A stretch of DNA of 64,000 nt from Streptomyces bicolor (GCF_000719285.1 NZ_JOFS01000046.1:8666-72665); one strand, 5' to 3'; shown: positions 44,508 to 54,593, counted from the stretch's first letter. Notes: a model not told the origin generated them from the sequence alone. Numbers and translations are program-made.

Positions 44508-46406
44508 ATGCCGACCGAGACGTTTGAGTTCCAGGTAGAGGCCCGTCAGCTGCTCCAGCTGATGATTCACTCGGTCTACTCGAACAAGGATGTCTTCCTG
44601 CGGGAGCTCGTCTCCAACGCGTCCGACGCGCTCGACAAGCTGCGCCTGGAGAAGCTGCGGGACGACACCCTGGACGCCGACGTGTCAGACCTGCACATCG
44701 AGATCGACGTCGACAAGGAGGCCCGTACCCTCACGGTGCGGGACAACGGCATCGGGATGTCGTACGACGAGGTCGGGAAGCTCATCGGCACCATCGCCAA
44801 CTCGGGGACGGCGACCTTCCTGAAGGAGCTGCGGGAGGCCCAGGACGAGGCCGGGGCCGAGGGGCTCATCGGCCAGTTCGGCGTCGGCTTCTACTCCGGC
44901 TTCATGGCGGCGGACGAGATGACGCTGGTGACCCGGCGCGCCGGCGAGGGCCAGGGGACCCGGTGGACGTCGCGCGGTGAGGCCACGTACACGCTGGAGA
45001 CGGTCGACGACGCGCCGCAGGGCACGTCCGTCACGCTCCACCTCAAGCCCGCCGACCCCGAGAACCAGCTCCACGACTACACCTCCCCGTGGAAGATCAG
45101 GGAGATCGTCAAGAGGTACTCGGACTTCATCACCTGGCCGATCCGGATGGTCCCGGAGACCGGCGACGGTGACGACGCGCCCGAGCCCGAGACGCTGAAC
45201 TCGATGAAGGCCCTGTGGGCGCGTTCGCGTGACGAGGTGTCCGACGACGAGTACCACGAGCTGTACAAGCACATCAGCCACGACTGGCGCGAGCCGCTGG
45301 AGACGATCCGCCTCCAGGCGGAGGGCACCTTCGAGTACCAGTCCCTGCTCTTCATCCCCTCGCACGCCCCGCACGACTTGTTCACGCGGGAGTTCAAGCG
45401 CGGCGTCCAGCTCTATGTGAAGCGCGTCTTCATCATGGACGACTGCGAGGCGCTTCTGCCGCCCTACCTGCGCTTCGTCAAGGGCGTCGTCGACGCGGCC
45501 GACCTCTCGCTCAACGTCTCGCGCGAGATCCTCCAGCAGGACCGGCACATCCGCATGATGCAGCGCCGGCTGACGAAGAAGGTGCTGTCCACGGTCAAGG
45601 AGATCATGACCAAGGACGCCGACCGCTACGCGACGTTCTGGCGGGAGTTCGGCACCGTCGTCAAGGAGGGCCTGGTCACCGACTCCGAGAACAGCGAGGC
45701 CATCCTCGCCGTCGCCTCGTTCGCGACCACCCACGCCGACGACGAGCCGACCACGCTCGCGCGGTACGTCGAGCGGATGCAGGACGGCCAGGACGACATC
45801 TACTACATCACCGGCGAGTCCCGGCAGAGCATCGAGAACTCCCCGCACATGGAGAGGTTCCGGGACAAGGGCATCGAGGTCCTGCTGCTCACCGACCCCG
45901 TCGACGAGGTGTGGGTCGACACCGTGGGCGAGTACCAGGGCAAGAAGCTGCGGTCCGTCACCAAGGGCGAGATCGACCTCGACGCCGAGGGGGACGAGAA
46001 GGCCGATGGCGAGCGGGCCAAGCAGGCCGAGGAGTACGCCGGGCTGCTCGGCTGGATGGGCGAGCAGCTCGACGAGGACATCAAGGAGGTGCGCCTGTCG
46101 ACGCGGCTCACCGTCTCCCCGGCCTGCGTCGTCTCGGACGCGCAGGATCTGACTCCGGCCCTGGAGAACATGTACCGGGCGATGGGCCAGGAGGTGCCGC
46201 GCACCAAGCGGATCCTGGAGCTCAACCCCGACCACCTGCTGGTGAAGGGTCTGAACCAGGCGTACAAGGAGCGCGAGGACCGCTCCGGGCTCGTCGAGTC
46301 CGCCGAGCTGCTGCACACGCTGGCGGTGCTCGCCGAGGGCGGCCAGCCCAAGGACCCGGCGCGGTTCGTGAAGCTGGTCGCGGACCGTCTGGAGCGCACC
46401 CTGTAG
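44508..46406 (+). CDS. htpG: Hsp90-family molecular chaperone HtpG
   Basis: This 632-residue ATP-dependent chaperone has the GHKL ATPase motifs [34 protein letters not shown] and [11 protein letters not shown] in the N-terminal domain, the middle domain ([38 protein letters not shown]) and the C-terminal dimerisation domain ([16 protein letters not shown]). It is of full length and without anomalies. It forms a single-gene unit followed by a strong hairpin. Confidence 0.97.
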
Positions 46407-46433
46407 CCGGTGCGGTCGGCCATGTGGGCGTGT

Positions 46434-46460
46434 GCGCGGGCCATTGTCAGTGGCCCGCGC
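46434..46460 (+). terminator. Hairpin terminator after htpG
   Basis: GCGCGGGCCA (46434-46443) pairs perfectly with TGGCCCGCGC (46451-46460) around a 7-base loop, 28 bases after the htpG stop. There is no long T-run, but strong G+C stems commonly terminate in Streptomyces. Confidence 0.6.
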
Positions 46461-46504
46461 TAGCTTCCTTGGAGTCGGTAACTGGCACCGTTCCGGGAGG
46501 ATCC

Positions 46505-46915
46505 ATGGCCTCGCGCCTCAACCCCTACATCACCTTCGCCGGCGACGCCCGGCAGGCGTTGGAGTTCTACAAGGAAGTCTTCGGCGGCACCCTCGCCCTC
46601 AACACCTACGCGGAGTTCGGTCAGAAGGACACCCCCATGGCCGACAAGATCATGCACGGCATGCTGGAGACATCCGGCGACTTCACCCTGATGGCCGCCG
46701 ACACCCCGACCGGTGACCACAACCCGGGCAACAACATCGCCGTGAGCCTGAGCGGCGACGACGACGCCGAACTGCGCGGCTACTGGGAAAAGCTCTCCGA
46801 GGGCGCCTCGGTGACGGTGCCGCTGGACAAGCAGATGTGGGGCGATGTCTTCGGCATGTGTACGGACCGGTTCGGCATCACCTGGATGGTCAACATCGCC
46901 GGCCAGGGTGGCTGA
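46505..46915 (+). CDS. VOC-family (PhnB-like) protein
   Basis: This 136-residue protein has the vicinal-oxygen-chelate fold in the PhnB/DUF3419-like form: SRLNPYITFAGDARQALEFY, KEVFGGTLALNTY, the GDFTLMAADTP strand and WGDVFGMCTDRFGITWMVNI at the end. Members are of uncertain activity. Ribosome site GGGAGG lies before the ATG. It is a single-gene unit behind the htpG hairpin. Confidence 0.85.
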   Translation: MASRLNPYITFAGDARQALEFYKEVFGGTLALNTYAEFGQKDTPMADKIMHGMLETSGDFTLMAADTPTGDHNPGNNIAVSLSGDDDAELRGYWEKLSEGASVTVPLDKQMWGDVFGMCTDRFGITWMVNIAGQGG

Positions 46916-46969
46916 GCGCGGTCCGAGGGGCCGATCCCGGAGGCCGACCGGCCCCTCCCGCACCGGCAA

Positions 46970-49213
46970 TCAGGGAGTGGTCAGTTCATAGAAGCCCCTG
47001 CCGAAGGTCGCGGCCACCAGGCGGCGGTGACCCGCGTCGTACTCGATGTCGTCGACCGGCACCTGCGGCATGCCGCGGCCGAGCCGCAGCCAGTGGCCGC
47101 CGCCCGTGACGCTGGTGAAGACGCCCTGGTCGGTGCCGATGTAGAGGATCCCGCCGCGGGCGACGACCAGGTCGTTGACGGGCGCCGCCGGGAGGTTGCC
47201 CGACAGGTTCCGCCAGTGCCGGCCGCCGTCGGTGCTGCCGTAGACATGGGGCAGCGGGGAGCCGGAGCGGTAGCCGGAGTGCGTGGTCCAGACGCGGTCG
47301 GGATTCCTCGGGTCGACGACCACCCGGGTCACCCAGGGCAGGCCCTCGGCCAGCTTGGTCCACGTCGTCCCGAGGTCCCGGGTGACCCAGACGCGGCCGT
47401 CGTCCGTGCCGACGTACACGGTCCTGCCGTCGCCCGCCGGGGCGATGGAGGTGATCGTGCCGTAGTTGGTGTAGATCGGGTCGGGGCCCGGGCCGCCGCT
47501 GAGGTCCTGGCTGATCGGCTGCCAGGTGGCGCCGCCGTCGGTGGAGCGGTTCAGCACCTCCGAGCCGTAGTAGAGGATCTTCGGGTCGCGCGGATCGAAG
47601 ACCACCGGGGTGAACCAGTTGCGGCGCTTGTACGTCGTCCGGTCCGCGAAGTACGTGAGCGTGTCGCCGCCGTCGGTCGAGCTGAAGCAGTTGCCGTACT
47701 GGTAGCAGGCGAAGACGTTGTTCACATCGGTCGGGTTGATCAGGTTTTCCTCGCCGTCGCCGCCGAGGTACTCGTTGAACCCCTCCCCGCCCCAGGAGCG
47801 CAGCGAGCCGTTGTCCTGGGCGCCGCCCGAGATCCGGGTGACGTCCTGCGGGCTGATCGCCGCGCTGTAGAGCTGGGTGTACGGCTGGTGGCGGGACTTC
47901 ACCCAGCCGCCGTCGCCGCCCGAGTCGGAGCGGTAGACGCCGCCGTCGTTGCCGAGGTAGACGCGACCCGGACGACGCGGGTCCCACACCATGGCGTGCT
48001 GGTCGACGTGCATGCTGGTGTCGTCGGCCGTCCAGGTGTCGCCGCCGTCCTTCGTGGTCATCAGGGGCACGCCGGCCAGATGCACATGCTCGCTGTCCCT
48101 GGGGTCGATCCACACCTTGCCGAACCACCAGCCGAAGCTGGACTGGGAGCCCGTCAGATCATCGTTGGCAGGGGTGCGCCTCCAGCTGTCGCCGCTGTCG
48201 GAGGAGGCGTAGAAGCCCTCGAAGGGGCCACTGGCCTTGTTGACGATCGCATAGAGCCGCTCGCCGGCGACCGCCAGGCCGATGCGCCCCACGTCCGGGC
48301 CCGCGGCCGGCAGCCCGCCGCCGAGCCGCTGCCAGGTCGCGCCGTCGTCCGTGCTGCGGAAGACGCCCGAGCCGACACCGCCGTACGTCCGCAGTTCGGG
48401 CGTTCGGCGGTGGTCCCACAGCACGGCGTAGAGGCGGTCGCCGTCGACCACGATCTCGGTGGCGCCGGTGAACTCGGTGGCGCCGGCGAGGATCCGCTCC
48501 CAGGTCGCGCCGCCGTCCTCCGAGCGGTAGACGCCCCGGTCGCCACCGCCGTTGTACAGCGAGCCGGCCGCGGCGACATAGATGCGGCGCGGGTCGGCCG
48601 GGTCGACGGTGATGGCGCTGATCGCGCCGGAGTCGCGCAGGCCGATCCGCGTCCAGGTCCGGCCGCCGTCCCGGCTCCGGTACAGCCCCGTCCCCTCGTA
48701 GGTGATGCTCCCGCCGCCCGGGTTGGGCTCACCGGTGCCGACGTACAGGGTGCCGTCTGGGGCGGTGGCCACCGCGCCCATGGCCTGCGTCCAACTGTCG
48801 GGCCACACCGAGTGGAACGTGGCCCCGGCGTCCGTGCTGCGCCACAGCCCGCCGCTCGCGGCCGCCGCGTACAGGGTGTCGGCGCGCTTCGGGTCGAGCG
48901 CGAGGGAGACGATCCGCCCGCCGATGTTGGTGGGGCCGATGCCCTTCCAGCGTCCGCCGACGGTGGGCAGTTCGCGGGCCTGCGTGGCGGCGAGGTCATG
49001 GGCGTGGCGCGGAATCGACTGTCCCGGCAGGGTCTTCTGGAGGTAGCGGTACTCGGCGGGGGCGGCCGGCCCGCGAACCGGCCGGTACACATCCGAAGGG
49101 CCGGGCGGCGCGGCCGACCCGGACGGCGGGGTCGGCGCGGCCGCCGCAGGTGCCGCGAGCAACGCGGCGCCGGTGACCGCGGTGAGAACCAGAGACAGCA
49201 GACCTCTGCCCAT
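46970..49213 (-). CDS. Secreted BNR/sialidase-like repeat protein
   Basis: This 747-residue protein starts at the ATG at 49213 (GGAAGGGG upstream) with a signal peptide ending in APAAAAP. It then has many BNR/Asp-box repeats of the SxDGGxTW type: LYRSRDGGRTWTRIG, VYRSEDGGATWERIL, VFRSTDDGATWQRL, FSSTDGGDTLTYF. These build one or two beta-propellers as in xyloglucan-active or Vps10-like glycosidases (GH74-like) and sialidases. The substrate is uncertain. It is encoded alone, and upstream in-frame codons (to 49360) do not look like protein. Confidence 0.78.
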   Translation of the reverse strand: MGRGLLSLVLTAVTGAALLAAPAAAAPTPPSGSAAPPGPSDVYRPVRGPAAPAEYRYLQKTLPGQSIPRHAHDLAATQARELPTVGGRWKGIGPTNIGGRIVSLALDPKRADTLYAAAASGGLWRSTDAGATFHSVWPDSWTQAMGAVATAPDGTLYVGTGEPNPGGGSITYEGTGLYRSRDGGRTWTRIGLRDSGAISAITVDPADPRRIYVAAAGSLYNGGGDRGVYRSEDGGATWERILAGATEFTGATEIVVDGDRLYAVLWDHRRTPELRTYGGVGSGVFRSTDDGATWQRLGGGLPAAGPDVGRIGLAVAGERLYAIVNKASGPFEGFYASSDSGDSWRRTPANDDLTGSQSSFGWWFGKVWIDPRDSEHVHLAGVPLMTTKDGGDTWTADDTSMHVDQHAMVWDPRRPGRVYLGNDGGVYRSDSGGDGGWVKSRHQPYTQLYSAAISPQDVTRISGGAQDNGSLRSWGGEGFNEYLGGDGEENLINPTDVNNVFACYQYGNCFSSTDGGDTLTYFADRTTYKRRNWFTPVVFDPRDPKILYYGSEVLNRSTDGGATWQPISQDLSGGPGPDPIYTNYGTITSIAPAGDGRTVYVGTDDGRVWVTRDLGTTWTKLAEGLPWVTRVVVDPRNPDRVWTTHSGYRSGSPLPHVYGSTDGGRHWRNLSGNLPAAPVNDLVVARGGILYIGTDQGVFTSVTGGGHWLRLGRGMPQVPVDDIEYDAGHRRLVAATFGRGFYELTTP

Positions 49214-49482
49214 GAAGCCCCTTCCATCGTCATGGCGATCTCGAGCGGCAATGACGTTACGAGAGAAGGCAGTTGAGCAGAAGGGTGCTCGATGGTCAGC
49301 CTGGAGCCGATGGGTGCCTCCGACACTGGTGGGATCCGGCCGGTCCACTGACGTAACCACCCACGGGGGTAGCTACAGGGCGTAAACCACCTGAAGGAAG
49401 GGAAAGGAGCTATACGGCAAACCGCGGGGAGTGGTCGTCAGTGCCCGGACTGCCGGGCCGGAAGCACTGGGAGGGGCCGTAC

Positions 49483-50949
49483 ATGGGCGGGAAGCCCTTG
49501 TATCTCGAACCGCGGCTGGAGTCGCGGCTGCGCTCATTGCTGGACTCACCGGATCTGCTGCACACGCTCTCCGGCGCTCTCGGGTCTCCACTGAACCTGG
49601 TCGTCCCCGACCAACTCGCCGACAACCTCGAGCAGTTCCGCTCCGTCTACGGCAAGCACCACCTGTCCGGCCAGGTGTTCTTCGCCCACAAGGCCAACCG
49701 GTCCAGTGCCCTGCTGCGACGGCTCGCCGCCACGGACGCAGGCGTGGACGTCGCCTCGCTGGGCGAGCTGCAACACGCCCTCGGCGCCGGATTCACGCCC
49801 GACCGGATCACCGCCACCGGCCCCAAGAACCCGGAGTTCCTGTGGCTGGCGGCCCGCACGTCGGTCACCGTCAGCCTCGACACGCGAGGTGAACTGGACC
49901 AACTCGCCGCACTGGTACGCAAACACGCCTTGCCGAGGGTCCGCATCCTGCTCCGGCTCTCGGGGTTCGAGGCGTCCGGTGTGCGGGTGCTGAGTCGCCG
50001 TAGCCGATTCGGCACCCCGGTGGGGGAGTTGGATCCCCTGCTGGAGGCCGTCGAGCGGCACGCCGACGTGGTCGACCCGGTCGGCGTGGCCTATCACCTG
50101 GACACGACGAGCCTCGCCGAGAAGGCCACCGCGCTGGAGGGCTGTCTGCGGGTGCTGGAGGAGTGCCGCAGCCGGGGGCTCAGGCCCCGGGCCGTGGACA
50201 TCGGCGGCGGCTTCGGCGTCAACTACCTTACCGACGGCGGGCAGTGGGAGCGGTACACGACCGAACTCACGGAAGCCGTCCTCGGCATCCGCCCGCCCCT
50301 GACCTACGGCGGCCACGGCTACGGACTGCGCAGCGAAGCCGGCACCCTGCGCGGCACGCTCGGCCTGTACCCCGCCCACCGCCCGGTCGCTGGAGCCCAC
50401 TACCTCGACGAACTGCTGTCGCACCCGGCCGCGTCCCTCGGCGGCCGCCCCCTGGCCGCCCAACTGCTGGAGCACCTCTACGACCTGCAGACCGAACCCG
50501 GCCGGGCGCTGCTGGACCAGTGCGGACTGACCCTGACGAAGGTCCTGGAGGTGCGTGACCAGGAGACCGGCGGGCCGTCGGCCGTACGGCTCGCGGCCAA
50601 GGCCGACGACGTCGCCCTGGAGGAGCACGGGGTGCTGATGGACCCCGTCGTCGTGCCACGCAGCCCGGCACGCGCCGCCACCGAACCGGTCGCCGTCCAT
50701 CTCTTCGGCAGCCGTTGCCTGGAGTCCGACCTGATCACCCGCCGCACGGTCTTCCTGCCCCGTCGCCCCGAACCGGGCGACCTGTTGGCGTTCGCCAACA
50801 CGGCCGGCTACTGCATGGACTTCCACGCCACCCGTGCCCAGCACCAGCCCGTCGCCCGCAAGATCGCCGTCTGGCAGGAGGGCGACACCTGGCGCTGGTG
50901 CCTGGACGACCAGTACTGGCCGACCACACCCGTGGGGGGAGCGCAGTGA
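49483..50949 (+). CDS. Y4yA-family PLP-dependent decarboxylase-like enzyme
   Basis: This 488-residue fold-type III PLP enzyme is related to diaminopimelate/ornithine decarboxylases. FFAHKANRSSALLRRLAATD contains the PLP lysine, GVDVASLGELQHALGAGF and ITATGPKNPEFLWLA follow, VDIGGGFGVNYL is the phosphate-binding loop, and the C-terminal region with CLESDLITRR and AFANTAGYCMDFH closes the site. The ATG at 49483 has GGAGGGG and is preferred over the GTG at 49441. The substrate is unknown. Its stop overlaps the start of the next gene by 4 bases; the two following genes also encode PLP enzymes. Confidence 0.82.
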   Translation: MGGKPLYLEPRLESRLRSLLDSPDLLHTLSGALGSPLNLVVPDQLADNLEQFRSVYGKHHLSGQVFFAHKANRSSALLRRLAATDAGVDVASLGELQHALGAGFTPDRITATGPKNPEFLWLAARTSVTVSLDTRGELDQLAALVRKHALPRVRILLRLSGFEASGVRVLSRRSRFGTPVGELDPLLEAVERHADVVDPVGVAYHLDTTSLAEKATALEGCLRVLEECRSRGLRPRAVDIGGGFGVNYLTDGGQWERYTTELTEAVLGIRPPLTYGGHGYGLRSEAGTLRGTLGLYPAHRPVAGAHYLDELLSHPAASLGGRPLAAQLLEHLYDLQTEPGRALLDQCGLTLTKVLEVRDQETGGPSAVRLAAKADDVALEEHGVLMDPVVVPRSPARAATEPVAVHLFGSRCLESDLITRRTVFLPRRPEPGDLLAFANTAGYCMDFHATRAQHQPVARKIAVWQEGDTWRWCLDDQYWPTTPVGGAQ

Positions 50950-52277
50950 GGTACGACAGCATCACCGAGGCCATCGGCAACACACCGCTGGTGCGCATCG
51001 ACCCGGCAGTGCACGGCCTGGGGCGCATCGACCTGTACGCCAAGCTGGAGCTGCTCAATCCCTTCGGTTCGGTCAAGGACCGGGCGGCCTGGAACATGGC
51101 GCGTCCACACCTGACCGCAGCGGCCTCCGCCACGGCCGAGGGGGCCGGCCAGGTCGTCGAGCTGTCGAGCGGCAACACCGCCAAGGCCCTGGCCGTCCTC
51201 GCGGGCATGCACGGCCTGACCTTCAAAAGCGTCACCAACCGGATGCGCATCCCGGAGATCAAGGACCTGCTCCTGCTGCTCGGCGCGGAGATCGAGGAAC
51301 TGCCCGGCCAGAGCGAGTGCCTGGACCCCACCGCCACCGACGACCCGCTCACCCTCTTCCATCGCGCCCTCTCCGAGCCCGACAGCACGCTTCTGCACAC
51401 CGACCAGTACTTCAACCCGCGCAACACCGAGGCCCACTTCACCGGCACCGGACCGGAGATCGTCAAGGACCTGGACGGCCGGGCGCCGGACTGGTTCATC
51501 GCCTGCGTGGGCACCGCCGGCTCTTCCACCGGCGTCGCCCGCGCCCTGCGCGAACACGACCCCGCCGTACGGGTCGTCGGCCTGGTCGCGGCCAAGTCCG
51601 ACTTCATCCCCGGCATCCGCACCATCGACGAGGCGCACGAGGTGGGCCTGTTCGACCCCGGTACCTACGACACGATCGAGTCGGTGAGCGCCGACGAGGC
51701 GATCGAGGGGATGCTCACCCTCAACCGCCGCTGCGGCATCCTGGCCGGCCCCACCGGAGGTGCCGCCTACTTCGGGGCCGTTCGCCAACTGCGTGCTCTG
51801 GATGAGAACCTGACGGAGCGCCAGTCGGCCGTCTTCATCGTCTGCGACCGCGTGGAGAGCTATCTGAGCTACGTCCGCCACCGGCGCCCCGACCTCTTCG
51901 GCCGCCCGCGCCGCAGGAACTCCCCGGCCGACCTGTCGGACGCCGAGATCCGCACGGCGCCGGCCATCACCGTCGCCGACGCCCAGGCGTGGATCGGCAC
52001 CGGCGAACCGCTCGTCGTCGACCTGCGCAGCCCCTATGCCTACGCTGCCCTGCACATCGACGGCTCCGTCAACATCGTCGACGAGCTCTTCGAGGAACTC
52101 CTGCACGGAGGGCTGCCGTTCAGCCGCAACCGCCCGGTCCTGCTGGCCTGCCCGGTCGGCGAGAAGTCCGCCCGCTACGCCGCCCTGCTGACCCGGATGG
52201 GCCATCCCGAGGTCCGTAGCCTCACCGGCGGCATCATCGCCTGGCGCGACGCGGGCGCGCCCCTCGTCCGGGACTGA
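50946..52277 (+). CDS. Cysteine-synthase-like PLP enzyme fused to a rhodanese domain
   Basis: This 443-residue protein joins two domains. Residues about 1-330 are a CysK/CBS-like fold-type II PLP enzyme: NPFGSVKDRAAWNMA with Lys44, the SSGNT substrate loop, and CVGTAGSSTGVARALR for phosphate binding. Residues about 345-443 form a rhodanese domain with DLRSPYAYAALHIDGSVNI and the Cys-containing active loop LACPVGEKSARYA. The fusion suggests that a persulfide held on the rhodanese cysteine feeds or drains the PLP site. The GTG start overlaps the previous gene and the next gene starts 5 bases after the stop, so all three are co-translated. Confidence 0.82.
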   Translation: MRYDSITEAIGNTPLVRIDPAVHGLGRIDLYAKLELLNPFGSVKDRAAWNMARPHLTAAASATAEGAGQVVELSSGNTAKALAVLAGMHGLTFKSVTNRMRIPEIKDLLLLLGAEIEELPGQSECLDPTATDDPLTLFHRALSEPDSTLLHTDQYFNPRNTEAHFTGTGPEIVKDLDGRAPDWFIACVGTAGSSTGVARALREHDPAVRVVGLVAAKSDFIPGIRTIDEAHEVGLFDPGTYDTIESVSADEAIEGMLTLNRRCGILAGPTGGAAYFGAVRQLRALDENLTERQSAVFIVCDRVESYLSYVRHRRPDLFGRPRRRNSPADLSDAEIRTAPAITVADAQAWIGTGEPLVVDLRSPYAYAALHIDGSVNIVDELFEELLHGGLPFSRNRPVLLACPVGEKSARYAALLTRMGHPEVRSLTGGIIAWRDAGAPLVRD

Positions 52278-52281
52278 GCCC

Positions 52282-53499
52282 ATGACCGTACCCAGGACCG
52301 GCACCCAAGTCACACACGTCATCGATGAGCTGGGGGAGTGGCAGCGTGCCCTGCGCGCCCAGTTCCCCATCATCACCGCGCACCCGGAACTGGCCTACCT
52401 GGACAGCGCGGCCACCGCCCAGAAGCCACAGGCGGTACTCGACGCCGCCCACGCCTACCTCACCACGACCAACGCCAACGCCGGACGCGGCACCTACCCC
52501 TGGGCCAACCGGACCACGTCCCTGGTCGAGCAGGCCCGCGACCGGGTCAAGCGCTTCCTCGACGACCCCGCCCCCGAGCGCTCGGCCGTGCACTTCACCA
52601 GCGGTACCACCGAGGGCCTGCGCACCGTCGCCCTCGACTGGCTGCCCCGGCTTCTCGCGGACGGCGACGAGATCGTCGTCCCCGTCGCCGACCACGAGGC
52701 GAACATCGCGCCCTGGCTGGAGACCCAGCGGGACCTGGCCCGCCAGGGCGTCCACATCCGCGTGCGGCCGATGCCGTACCAGCGCTCCTCCGGCGACTAC
52801 GACCACATCGCGCTCGGCGAACCGGCTAGCGGGCGACCCCGGTTCGTCGCCGCCACCCACGTGCACCACGTCTACGGCGGCGACATGAACATCCACCGTA
52901 TCCGCCGTGCCGTCGGTCCGGACGCGGTCATCTGCCTGGACGCGGCCCAGAGCATCGGCCATCTGCCGGTGTCCGTGGCGGAGTTGGACGTCGACTTCGT
53001 CGTCTTCTCAGGGCACAAGGCGATGGCCCTGCCCGGCACGGGAGCCGTCTGGGCCCGCCAGGCCCGTGGCCCGGAGTTCACGCCGGGCGGCTGGTCCGGC
53101 AGCCCCAACACCGTCGGCATCGCCTCCCTCACCACCGCCCTGGACTGGCTGGAAGCCGCCGGGACCGACCGGATCGAGCGGTGGACGGTCGCCCTGGCGG
53201 CCCGGCTCACCGAGGGGCTGCGCCACCTGGAGACCTACGAGATCCTCGGCTGCCAGACCAGCCTGGCCGCGGACTCCTCCGTGCAGCGGCGCCTGGGCAT
53301 CGTCACCTTCCGGCACCACGCCATCGACTCCTCCGACCTGGGCTTCATCCTGTTCAGCCACGGCTTCATGGTCCGCTCCGACCACCACTGCCAAGGAAGC
53401 GCGGGGGAGCGGACCGGCTCGGTGCGGGTGAGTCTGCACGTCCACAACACCGCCGAGGAGATCGACCGGCTGCTGGCCGTCCTTGCCACCCTCGGGTGA
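52282..53499 (+). CDS. Class V aminotransferase / cysteine-desulfurase-like enzyme
   Basis: This 405-residue PLP enzyme resembles SufS. LAYLDSAATAQKPQAVLDA opens it, VHFTSGTTEGLRTVA follows, VADHEANIAPW has the His stacking on PLP, CLDAAQSIGHLPV and FSGHKAMALPGTG carry the PLP Lys. The C-terminal VRSDHHCQG keeps a Cys at the place of the SufS catalytic cysteine. It could liberate sulfur from cysteine as persulfide for the rhodanese domain of the preceding protein, an inference from the gene order. It is not associated with suf genes. Confidence 0.82.
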   Translation: MTVPRTGTQVTHVIDELGEWQRALRAQFPIITAHPELAYLDSAATAQKPQAVLDAAHAYLTTTNANAGRGTYPWANRTTSLVEQARDRVKRFLDDPAPERSAVHFTSGTTEGLRTVALDWLPRLLADGDEIVVPVADHEANIAPWLETQRDLARQGVHIRVRPMPYQRSSGDYDHIALGEPASGRPRFVAATHVHHVYGGDMNIHRIRRAVGPDAVICLDAAQSIGHLPVSVAELDVDFVVFSGHKAMALPGTGAVWARQARGPEFTPGGWSGSPNTVGIASLTTALDWLEAAGTDRIERWTVALAARLTEGLRHLETYEILGCQTSLAADSSVQRRLGIVTFRHHAIDSSDLGFILFSHGFMVRSDHHCQGSAGERTGSVRVSLHVHNTAEEIDRLLAVLATLG

Positions 53500-53521
53500 C
53501 GTACCGCCGTTAGAGGGAATG

Positions 53522-53546
53522 GGAACCGTTTCCACCTGTAGGGTCT
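53522..53546 (+). promoter_or_regulatory. Possible ECF-sigma promoter before the methyltransferase gene
   Basis: GGAAC (53522-53526), 16 bases, then GTCT (53543-53546) resembles the envelope-stress sigma-E consensus of Streptomyces. The site also overlaps a partial palindrome, TGGGAACCGTTTCCA. Weakly supported. Confidence 0.3.
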
Positions 53547-53594
53547 GGCGCAGACAGTGCGAACAGGTGCGGAACGGCGAGGTGGCGCGACGGG

Positions 53595-54365
53595 ATGGGG
53601 CTGAGCCTGGCGACGGCCGAACGGTGGGTGGAGCGCTGGGAACTCCAGCAGCAGCGGTACGCCGTCGACCGCGAGGAGCGGTTCACGGTGATCGCCGATG
53701 TCGTCGAGCAGTCCGTGAGAGACCGGACCCGCCCGGCGATCGTGGACCTCGGCTGCGGTCCCGGGTCGCTGGCGGCGCGGCTGGCCCGGCGGCTGCCGGA
53801 CGCCGACATCGTGGGGGTGGACATGGATCCGCTGCTGCTGGAGCTGGCCCGCACCCACCACGCGGACGCGGCCCGCTATGTCGACACGGTGATCGGTGAG
53901 GAGGGCTGGACCGAGGCCCTGGAGCTGGACCGGCCGCTGGACGCGGCCGTGTCGACGACGGCCCTGCACTACCTGGACGTCGACACCCTGCGCCGCACCT
54001 ATGGCCGGCTTGCGGCGGTGCTGCGGCCCGGCGGCGTCCTGGTCAACGGCGATCATTTCCCGCACGACGACGGAGTGCTCGCCGAACTGGCCGGACACGT
54101 CGGACGCCGCCATGCCGCACGCCGGCACGACTTCGCCCACGAGGACTGGGCCTCCTGGTGGACGGCCGTCGCGGCGGACGCCGAGCTGGCCGACCTCCTC
54201 GCCGAACGCCGACGCCGCCTCCGGCCGCCGGTGACGGGGGCGGTCGGAGGCGCGGCGCGCCTGTCGCCGTCCGCGCATCAACGGCTGCTGCGCCGGGCGG
54301 GGTTCGGGCATGTGGGTGTGGTCTGGCAGTACGGCGACAGCCACGTCCTCGTCGCGGTCCGCTGA
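53595..54365 (+). CDS. Class I SAM-dependent methyltransferase
   Basis: This 256-residue protein has the SAM-binding motif PAIVDLGCGPGSLAARLARR, then DIVGVDMDPLLLELARTHHA and VSTTALHYLDVDTLRRTYGR, LRPGGVLVNGDHF. It is an ordinary small-molecule methyltransferase. It follows the PLP trio by 95 bases and may share its pathway, although a possible separate promoter lies in between. Confidence 0.82.
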   Translation: MGLSLATAERWVERWELQQQRYAVDREERFTVIADVVEQSVRDRTRPAIVDLGCGPGSLAARLARRLPDADIVGVDMDPLLLELARTHHADAARYVDTVIGEEGWTEALELDRPLDAAVSTTALHYLDVDTLRRTYGRLAAVLRPGGVLVNGDHFPHDDGVLAELAGHVGRRHAARRHDFAHEDWASWWTAVAADAELADLLAERRRRLRPPVTGAVGGAARLSPSAHQRLLRRAGFGHVGVVWQYGDSHVLVAVR

Positions 54366-54505
54366 CGGAGGTGTGTGGCGCCCGCGAGACGGGCGTTGGG
54401 CCTCACCGACTTCCATCTGTTGTCCGTCGGTCGGTGCCTCACCAAGCACAGCTAAAGGATCGCCCCGGCACCTTGACAGTGTGCGTACGGTTTCGCGACG
54501 TTTGA

Positions 54506-54547
54506 GCCTCGTCACAAAGTTCGACATGGGGGAAAATGTGACGAGGC
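54506..54547 (+). promoter_or_regulatory. Long perfect inverted repeat in the GNAT leader
   Basis: GCCTCGTCACA (54506-54516) and TGTGACGAGGC (54537-54547) are exact complements, 20 bases apart. A second small stem, GGCGC (54545-54549) with GCGCC (54558-54562), overlaps the 3' arm, so the two could be alternative. The GNAT start is 46 bases downstream. A TTGACA element occurs further upstream (54473-54478). It may be an RNA switch or an operator. Confidence 0.5.
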
Positions 54548-54593
54548 GCCAATACGTGCGCCTTGGGGGGATTCTGGGGGGAGCGGTATCGCC

